Of a DNA stretch of 64,000 nt, positions 54,601-62,083 are shown in pieces (position 1 is the stretch's first letter; each line of letters begins with the position of its first letter). Under the pieces are notes generated by a model. It ran no database searches, was not told the DNA's origin, and saw only the letters and a program-made list of their open reading frames with translations. Both the position numbers and the translations under genes were made by a program. Source of the stretch: Letharia columbiana (taxonomy: Eukaryota; Ascomycota; Lecanoromycetes; Lecanorales; Parmeliaceae); assembly GCF_014066305.1 (NCBI RefSeq), contig NW_023501036.1, forward strand, positions 1,313,501 to 1,377,500, given 5' to 3'.

Positions 54601-55308
54601 TCAAAACATTCCAATGCCTTTTCCCCAACCCTCTACACGTGGATTCAACTCTATGTGGAAGGGAAACGGATTCGTCTCGCTAGTGGTTATTGGTGGTATG
54701 TGATCCTTATCTCGATTGACAAGCGTGATAATCTTCATGGCTGTTTTCTGCAACGTTGATCCGATGGCCTTCATCACCTTGGTCCGTTCTATTGAATTGT
54801 AAGCGATGCTGGATGTCTCCTTGAGTTTGAGGTTTTGGCATAGCGGGCCTACCCATCTCTGTCTTTGGCGTAGCCAGAGTCACCTCCAAGCACCAAGACT
54901 CCCAGCAAACCTCTTCATCACCCTTGGCTCCACCCGTGAACCAACCCAGGCCCCCGCCTTTCCTCCTCTTCTTCTCAAAGAATTGTACAACTAGAGAGCC
55001 CCGCACGCTGCTCTTCGGGGAGGAAGTAGAGGACAATTGGCGTATGAGTTGTCCAACGCGTGTATCTATCAAGGTTTCGAGCTCAGGGTCGGCAACGAGA
55101 GGGAGGGTGAGATCAAGGACTTCGATGCTGGATGGCCTTATGGAAGGAAAGTATCGGTGAAAGAAGATGGTATGCAGTATTCCTAGCTGGGATTAGGGAT
55201 CTCGGTATTCGAAATATCGGGATGAACATACCTCGAACGATATCTTTGACACAGGTGGGGTCCGCAAAGACTTCGAGTATGTATTGGGGGGGGTTTTCGC
55301 TGCTCCAT
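54601..55308 (-). CDS. ATG101: Autophagy-related protein ATG101 (HORMA fold), frame break in first exon
   Basis: Three exons (55308-55232, 55182-54853, 54788-54601). The joined protein follows Atg101: YILEVFADPTCVKDIVRG, ILHTIFFHRYFPSIRPSSIE, VLDLTLPLVADPELETLIDT, RGSLVVQFFEKKRRKGGGLG, the WF finger-like GWFTGG, CWESWCLEVTLATPKTEMER and KIITLVNRDKDHIPPITT. Atg101 is a HORMA protein that stabilises Atg13 in the Atg1/ULK1 initiation complex in most fungi and animals (budding yeast lacks it). ATG 55308 starts MEQRKPP, but a run of eight C (55286-55293 as G on the plus strand) throws the frame off; seven C would give KPPQYILEVF and a 197-residue protein. No alternative ATG exists in the correct frame before an upstream stop, so the break either is an error or disables the gene. 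Confidence 0.88.
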
Positions 55309-55802
55309 ACTGTGATTCAGAGCAACCCTAAAGGCTGGCCACTCCCAGCATGGTTGGCAAGAGAGTCTAAAGAGTCCCAAGGGTATAACGCGCTGGCCTC
55401 GTATCGAGCGAAGGATTGAATAGGATAAATTAACTAACTTAGACGGCAAATTGTGCGAGTGCTTCACTGTTTTCACACTCGTGCTTGTGATTTGATATAC
55501 GTTAGGTTGACCACCCCCACCTTTCGCCCCCCACTCTCTCGACATAAGTGTAGGTAAGCTTGGCTTGGCTTTTCCCACCACGCCACTTTAAACGTCTAGG
55601 GCTGGGTCCAACGCGCATAATGACCCTAATAACAAGTATACTGTACTAGCAAAGCAATTATTCCGGACATTTCAGAGAAAAAAACTTCTTTACGGCGTTA
55701 CCATACAACGACAGTAATTGGCAATTGAATGCCGTCGCCGACTCTCATTTCTTGCGTTGTTCGAGGTCTGCGTTGGTGCCAGTGCGCGAGCTTGCATAGA
55801 GG
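55309..55802. promoter_or_regulatory. Divergent promoter region, ATG101 and PEX3
   Basis: The 494 bases between the two starts contain no exon. Three AGCTTGGC/TTGGCTTGGC-type words lie near 55556-55570. No named site is assigned. Confidence 0.4.
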
Positions 55803-57654
55803 ATGATATCCGCTACAAGGAGATGGCTGCAGCGAAACCGCACGGGTGTTGCTATTGGAGTTGGGGTTATTGGGGTCGGCTACGTTGCAGGCCAATATGT
55901 GCTATCGAAGATTACCGAGGCGAGAGAGCGTATGGCTGGTAACCGCATAGCTAAAGAAAAGTACAAATCCTTTGCACTCTCTCCAAACCCGGCGCTGACT
56001 GAATAAATAGCTTGCGCCGACGATTCCAACATAATCAGGAAGACTGTACTATAACTGTCCTCGAGTTGTTACCTACTGTGGCAGAGAATATCATCGAAGC
56101 TTTGCCATCAGAGAAGATTACACAACAGTTGCAGCAGAAAAAGGCAGAGAGGTTGGGTAAGAGCGCCGGCACGTCCGACGCAGCGCCATCAGAACTCTCG
56201 TCAGGGACCCCAATTGCAGCAGATGAAGATGGAAGAAGCTTATCGAGCTTCCAAAGCGAAGGCTATGTCCATGCTAGTCAGTTGCGAGCTTCCAGCTCTG
56301 GCAACGGTGAATCAAGACCCCCTTCGAGCAAAGCACAGCTGTGGAATGATCTCAAGATCAGTTGTCAGTGCTCTGCGTCTGCTTTTCCCATCTCACTTAT
56401 ACTGATCAACTGTAGCAATCACGAGATCATTCACTTTACTATACACAGTCACTTTGCTGAGTTTATTGACTCGCATTCAACTGAACCTCCTGGGTCGAAG
56501 GAACTACCTCTCGAGCGTTGTATCTCTTGCTTCACACCCGCGGCACGATCCTACAATCAGCCTAGAGAATCACGACAACGATATTGTTGAACGAGCATAT
56601 GGCAACGATTTTGAGACAAATCGCAAATACCTCACATTCAGTTGGTGGTTGCTGCATCGAGGATGGAGAGAAATTATGGTGAATGTCGAGGATGCGGTCA
56701 AAGAAGTCTTTGGCTCTGTAAATCCGAGGGAAGACATTCCCCTCGAGAGAATATCAAGGCTGATACTGGATGTGAGAAAGGCAGTAGAAGGAGCATCTCC
56801 TGAAGAGCGGAAGTAAGCCGACTTCCCACGTCCATCCTACCCTTGTCGTGCTAACGTGGTATAGGACGCGCAAGTGGCTCTCGTTTCTTCTCCCGCCCTC
56901 TAATCAAGAGGAATCTATCCTCCAAGAGTCCGGCATGTCCACCCCTCCAAAGCCGCCACAATCTCCAAGGGTTCAAAACCCCGCATCTATGCCTTCTCCC
57001 CTGGCCTCTCCCCCCTCTGTCTCAACAACGTCTCCTCCTCTCCGCCGCCTGCTTGACGAGACATCTGATCTTATCGACTCTCCGATGTTCAGCCACGTTC
57101 TCACGCTTCTCCTTGACGCCACTTTTTCCTACCTCGTAGATAGGAAGCTTCGCTCTGAGGCTTACAAACTCGCACCTCTGACTCCCACGCCTATTCCAGA
57201 ACCCAGGATAACCGAGGTCAGGGATCCTGACCCATTGACTGCCTCGGCGAAACTTGCTACAATATTAGCCGTCATAACGAGGGAAGCGCACAAGATCGGC
57301 AATGGGGTGCCGAATGAATATGTGCAGGCGATCGAGGCTGTGAGCGAGCTTGAAGCGTTTGCAGCGGTAGTCTACAGTAGTAATTTTGAAACTGAGGCCG
57401 GGGTTGAGACCAATAGTACGCCCGATGCTACGGCTTCTGGAGGCAGAGATGAGAAAGCAGGAGGTGGAAAGGGCGGAGAGGACGAAAACGGCTCGGGAAG
57501 TATGTCTGCTGCCGAAGTGGAAGAGGTTGTAAGGGTTGGAAAAGGAGGAGGCACCATGGACAGGGCTACTGGAGTAATCGATGCTGCATGGGGAGGATTC
57601 GAGAACGTTTGGAGTAAGGTAATAGGGAGCGGTGAGTCCGCAATGAAGGGGTGA
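55803..57654 (+). CDS. PEX3: Peroxin PEX3
   Basis: Four exons (55803-55960, 56011-56363, 56416-56812, 56865-57654) join to 565 residues. The N-terminus MISATRRWLQRNRTG is basic and is followed by one membrane helix at about 14-32 (VAIGVGVIGVGYVAGQYVL), as in all Pex3. Then come RRRFQHNQEDCTITVLELLP, SITRSFTLLYTVTLLSLLTR, QLNLLGRRNYLSSVVSLAS, LTFSWWLLHRGWREIMVNVE and SPMFSHVLTLLLDATFSYLV, all conserved in the cytosolic helical domain. Pex3 sits in the ER and peroxisome membrane and docks Pex19 with its membrane-protein cargo. A disordered Ser-rich loop (about 90-150) and a Gly/Glu-rich C-terminal insert are extra to yeast Pex3 and common in filamentous fungi. Confidence 0.94.
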
Positions 57655-58515
57655 AGGCGGTACCCTAGAAGATCGCTCAACGGCGCCCCGACTTGGCTCT
57701 CATCCCCGGCCAGTCTACCGAAGAGAAAGAAGCATCTTGGGGCCTCAATTGTGAGTGAATGTTTGGGTTAGAACATTCCCCTGCGCTTCGGTTTGACGAG
57801 GCTATCCTAGGCAACAACCTCAGCGAAGAAACAAGCTTTCTCTATCGGACGTGACTCGTTCTCGATTGATTTTTATAACGGCTCCAGGCCCAAGTCCTTT
57901 CGCGATATCCGGTACTCTTGCACCATTGCTCATCTCGCCAATTCTCCTCAAAGAGACATATCAGACTCTGTCAGCGAAGTCTTCTTTAGGCTACACCGAC
58001 CACGCATGTAACGACTAGGCCAGCATGTCATGCCAGTAAGATTGCCAGCGGGCCACGAGAAGGATCCTTATCTGTTTCTGTATAAGTTGACGACAATTAA
58101 TGTTAAGTTCAACATCTTCTTGATCGCTGGTTTTGTTGGTTCCAAGTCTACTCCAACAGTATGTCACCAAAAGGTGCCATGGTTCTAGATATCACGATTC
58201 AATGGGTACGGAGACTGGATGGTGGATGTCGGAGAAGTAGCAAGGAAATTAGTAGAAATGTTGTGACAACGTAAAAACGCAAGAGAGTCCTACAATAGGA
58301 TCATATATACTTTGAAGGACTCCAGTTGAAGTATTGGCACTGCTAACAGAAATGAATTTACAGATGGGTGGATTTGAATTCGAAAGGAAGTCGCCGTTTA
58401 CCTATGATAGGAACCAGCTCAAAGAGCAATTCGTGGGGAGGAAAAATGGCTGTCATGGAAACCTTTATCCTCATAATCTTCAGCTACATCAGCTTTCACA
58501 GCAGCCTCAGAATTC
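57655..58515. other. Convergent intergenic region
   Basis: About 860 bases between the 3' ends of PEX3 and PBN1. A small plus-strand frame at 58334-58720 runs antisense into PBN1 and has no family features. No repeat or RNA gene is seen. Confidence 0.45.
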
Positions 58516-60287
58516 TCAGTCTCCCTTCCACCTACCTCCTTTCCTCCCTAAACTTCCCCGATTCACTGCAAGCAATTTAAGACACACCCACAGAAATCCA
58601 AGAACCACCGTCGTCACAGTCCCAGATTGTACCCACTTCATCTTCGAGCCTTCCATATCTAGCACAGGCACTAAGATTTCTTCCAACAAAGACTCGCCGC
58701 CGCTCGCAGGCTGCAAATGATAAAACATTGTCCTTGGTCCGAATAATCCATCATAGCCGAGATTCACACGATCGAAGGGATTAGTACTCATTTTCGTGCC
58801 TTCATCTGAGGGGCACGCCCAGAAGACGATAGGCCAGGCTACTGATACAAAAGCGTGTCCCTCTCGATTGGGTGGAAGATAGCGAAGATGGAGTGGGACG
58901 TCTGCATGCCACGAACCTCCTGGCTCCTTGACTGTCCCAGCAGAACGAAGACCGGAAGTGGAAGGCGGAGGCGCAAGTTCAAGCAGAAGAGTGGAGCCCC
59001 ATTTGGAGACCGTCCAGATTGGAGCCTCAAGGTCGGTCTCTCCGGCCAGAGAGCGGATAGAGTGGAGATTCTTGGAAGCCAGAAAATTTGAAGAAGATAG
59101 CTGATACTTGTCTAAGAACAGAGAAGACGGCAAAGTGAGGTAGGTATGAAGAGCGCAGCCGTCTGTAGGAGGGTCTGTGGAGGAAGACAATGTCAAGCGA
59201 AGGGTGGGATGGAGACCAATCGGCTCCAGGAAAGCCGTGGAATATTCTGTACCGGACGTTGAAGCGGCAACATGGTGGCGGGAAGGGAATGAGAAGAGGG
59301 TTGGGTCTGCAAAAGTCAGCAGAGGCTGGCAAAATTGATGTCAATTACATACTGGGTTTGCTATCTTCTCCAACCACTGCTAGAAAGCCGGCTAATGAAA
59401 GCTCTTCTGGCTGAGCAGGCTTCTCACTTGCCAGCACCCCAATCTCAACCTTGTCAGAAGCTTTGCTTTTGTCGATCCGCTCATTCCAGGCTTCTGTTAG
59501 CGGAGGGGAATGCCAGAAGGCACTGAGGACGAGGGATTGTGAGAGAGTATCATAGTCGATATCTAGGTAGTCTGCAGACTTCAAAGAAGCTGCTCGACGT
59601 CTACAGGATTCGTCTTCTTCGGGACATATTCTTTGGTGTAGGTAAGTGGCCAGGTCGGTCAAAGAGGGGAGGGGTTGGTAGTGTTGAAATGCGGCAGAGG
59701 AAGCGAATCTTTTAGATGCGACGGGAAGGTGGATGAAAGTGTCCTGAATGTCTTTTTTTTATTTTTCGTTCGAATCTTTCTTGGTATGGACGGTAGAGAA
59801 ATACCTCAGGCGTTCTGCAATCTACACGTGCTCCAAATGTCTTGGAGAGCAGTGGACAAAGTAGGTCACTTTTAGGCGTTCAGTACGCTGGCTGAGGAGA
59901 TTTGTGAGGGAAAAGGCATTGCTATAACATACGCAGATTTATCTCTCTGTGGAGTGAAGAAGACATGGAGTCCGGGAGAGGCTGTGGAGACGAAGGGCGC
60001 TACGGAGAGGTAGGGATTGGGTGAGATCCATCGTATGTGTAATTCATAACATTGCTTCAGAGCTCGCCATAGCTACAGGAATCAACAATGAACGATGGTC
60101 TCGATGGTGTAGCCCTTTGAGCTTTGGAGTTAGATACCTCTTGGGGAAGCTCATACAAGCCGACAGTTAATTTGTCTTCTCGAGCAGCCTTCAAGAATGT
60201 GACATGTAGGGTATCATTCTGGAGCTGAAGCTGCTTCGGGTCCAATGCATCGTCTGGACGGTGAAGGAAGGTGATACGCTCTCTCAT
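58516..60287 (-). CDS. PBN1: GPI mannosyltransferase I stabilising subunit PBN1 (PIG-X)
   Basis: Five exons (60287-60138, 60072-59933, 59868-59805, 59743-59353, 59306-58516) join to 511 residues, matching fungal Pbn1. Recognised segments are MRERITFLHRPDDALDPKQL, LKAAREDKLTVGLYELPQEL, ELHIRWISPNPYLSVAPF, ASPGLHVFFTPQRDKS, AAFQHYQPLPSLTDLATYLH, CALHTYLTLPSSLFLDKYQL, RSLAGETDLEAPIWTVSKWG, LHLRYLPPNREGHAFVSVAW, and NPFDRVNLGYDGLFGPRTMF. A single membrane helix lies near the C-terminus (TVTTVVLGFLWVCLKLLAV). Pbn1 is an ER membrane protein that partners Gpi14 in adding the first mannose to GPI anchors and helps fold other ER proteins. Exon 3 is 64 bases. In the third intron the acceptor CATTCAG was chosen over a nearer AAAAG because only it restores TPEDTFIHLPVASKRFASS. 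Confidence 0.93.
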
Positions 60288-60534
60288 CGCATGAGTGTCT
60301 GTTGTCACTCAGTGAGCCTGGCTGTTGCGTGTTGGACTGTTGACGAACGGAGAGGCCTCGAGTTTATTCTTCTAAAATTGCCTCAGTCCCTCAGGCGTGC
60401 CAATATCGCTAAGCCCCTTTGGGTTAGCTCGTTGGCTTCGCAGCCTTCGGTGCTAGTTCCGTAGTAAGCAGAAAGGGTTAACCCCGACGGTCTAATTTTT
60501 TAACGGACTTACCGCTTACTAATCGGTGACTTAC

Positions 60535-60549
60535 TTAGGGTTAGGGTTA
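60535..60549 (+). repeat. Two interstitial telomere-type repeats
   Basis: TTAGGGTTAGGGTTA is two and a half units of the fungal telomere repeat, in a gene-rich internal region. With so few copies it may be chance or a Tbf1/Reb-like site rather than a relict telomere. Confidence 0.7.
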
Positions 60550-60558
60550 AAGGCTTTG

Positions 60559-60646
60559 AGCTGCACGCGGGTTCCAGAATTCGTCGTACACCCTAGCGCC
60601 TAATTTGGACTAGGGTGTACGACGAATTCTGGAACCCGCGTGAGCT
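60559..60646. repeat. Large near-perfect inverted repeat (hairpin)
   Basis: The left arm (60559-60596) and right arm (60610-60646) are reverse complements over 37 bases with one unpaired G at 60563, separated by a 13-base loop (60597-60609). The arms include ACGCGGGTTCCAGAATTCGT and CGTACACCCTAG. Arms of this length without mismatches are very unlikely by chance. The hairpin stands alone, without an open frame or flanking target-site duplication that I can see. It could be a cropped MITE, a recent palindromic duplication or an assembly fold-back artefact. Confidence 0.9.
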
Positions 60647-60898
60647 GTAAAGATGACGCTACCTTGCAGGCGGCAGAGAAGCTGCCAAATTCCAATAATC
60701 ACTCGATCATCACAAATTGGAAAGACCACTTGTTCAGATTGTTAGCCAAGGAAACAACAAATAAAAAGGGAAGAACGAAAGAAGAAAGAAAGAAAGGAAG
60801 AAAGAAAGAAGAAATAAATAAAAATCCCCTCCCTTGCATTAACAATGCGGGTCTCTTCCCTTTCTTAGACCTACTAGAGATTTATGGTCACTTGAACC

Positions 60899-61876
60899 AT
60901 GCATTTCTTCAAATACATCTATCTTCTCATCCTCGCTTTCACCACCACCAGTACCGCAGCCCGCAAATCCTCAGAAAGCGTCCTCCTCTCCCACGTGAAA
61001 TCCCTCACACTTCGAAAGGATCTCAAGACCTCCCACAATCGCGTTTCAGCCGTTCCCCAGCTGAATTGTATAGGTGGAACAGCGAAAGGATTTTATGATA
61101 TCGATGTCCTCCGCTGCAAAAATGCCGGATCCTCTTATGGAGATGAAGACGTGCAATGGACATGTACTGCTTCACTTCCTTCGGAATTCAAACTTGGTAG
61201 CACGGACGTCATATGCGAGGGTTTCTCCTCGTCTGAGGATCCATATGTGCTGAAAGGGAGTTGTGGAGTGGAGTATCGATTAATGCTCACAAAGCTGGGA
61301 GAGGAGAAGTATGGAGGGAAAGGCAAGGACATGTGGGGTGCATATGATGGCAGATCGAAAGGAGGTGACTGGGCTGCTGTCATCTTCTGGTTCATCTTTA
61401 TTGCCGTCGTCGGTTGGATGGTATATGCCGCATTGATCAGGGATAGCCTGGGAAGGAGGCCACCAGGAGCAGCTCCCAACCCCTGGTTTGGTGGAGGCGG
61501 AGGCGGCAACAATGACGACCCACCGCCACCCTACGAATATCGTCCGTCGCCTAAGGCCAAGGCAACTTCCTCGAGAGCTCCCAGGGCAGCTCCTGCGCAG
61601 ACGCAAGGAGGTTGGAGACCGGGCTTTTGGTCAGGAGCGCTGGGAGGTGCTGCTGCTGGGTATATGGCGGGCAACAGAGGGCAAAGTCAGCAGCCGAGAA
61701 ATCAGTCAACACGGAATTTTAGTGGGGTAAACGGTCGTGGTAATGGGGAAGGGAGTTCCAATCTCGCTGGAGTGGGGGGTGGAAGAACGAGATCGAGTGA
61801 AAGTTCAAGCTCGAATTCTGGCTATGGGTCCAGCAGACACGAAAGTTCTGGCTTTGGAGGAACGAGCAGGAGATGA
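60899..61876 (+). CDS. SARAF-like (TMEM66/DUF1183) ER membrane protein
   Basis: A single exon of 325 residues. The N-terminus MHFFKYIYLLILAFTTTSTA is a clear signal peptide. The luminal domain has the family Cys pattern: VLLSHVKSLTLRKDLKTSHN, AVPQLNCIGGTAKGFYDIDV, LRCKNAGSSYGDEDVQWTCT, FKLGSTDVICEGFSSSEDPY and LKGSCGVEYRLMLTKLGEEK. A single membrane helix at about 160-182 (WAAVIFWFIFIAVVGWMVYA) is followed by a Gly/Pro/Ser-rich cytosolic tail. In animals SARAF slows store-operated calcium entry through STIM; fungi have no STIM/Orai of that kind to my knowledge, so the role here is open. Its neighbour PBN1 is also an ER protein, and the two share a promoter region. Confidence 0.9.
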   Translation: MHFFKYIYLLILAFTTTSTAARKSSESVLLSHVKSLTLRKDLKTSHNRVSAVPQLNCIGGTAKGFYDIDVLRCKNAGSSYGDEDVQWTCTASLPSEFKLGSTDVICEGFSSSEDPYVLKGSCGVEYRLMLTKLGEEKYGGKGKDMWGAYDGRSKGGDWAAVIFWFIFIAVVGWMVYAALIRDSLGRRPPGAAPNPWFGGGGGGNNDDPPPPYEYRPSPKAKATSSRAPRAAPAQTQGGWRPGFWSGALGGAAAGYMAGNRGQSQQPRNQSTRNFSGVNGRGNGEGSSNLAGVGGGRTRSSESSSSNSGYGSSRHESSGFGGTSRR

Positions 61877-62083
61877 TCAGGTATCAGATGACTCTCGACT
61901 CGTTGGTAAAAGTATTGGTTCCGGAAAAGTCGAGGGGCCTGAGGCTGCTTCTGGATTTAGCTACATAGTGTTGTCAAGCTTCAAGAATACCCAGATTGGT
62001 GCAAACATGTTTTCGACCTCCACTACTGCTTCCCAATACATGTCTGTCCATGATGGAAGCGAGCATTTAGGAGGCCTCCAAAA

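Larger units (their letters stand above)
60288..60898. promoter_or_regulatory. Divergent promoter region with hairpin and purine tract
   Basis: These 611 bases lie between PBN1 and the SARAF-like gene. They contain two telomere-type TTAGGG units (60535-60549), a large inverted repeat (60559-60646) and an A/G-only tract (about 60767-60821) just before the SARAF-like start. GGGTTAACCC, a 10-base palindrome, is at about 60475-60484. Confidence 0.6.
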
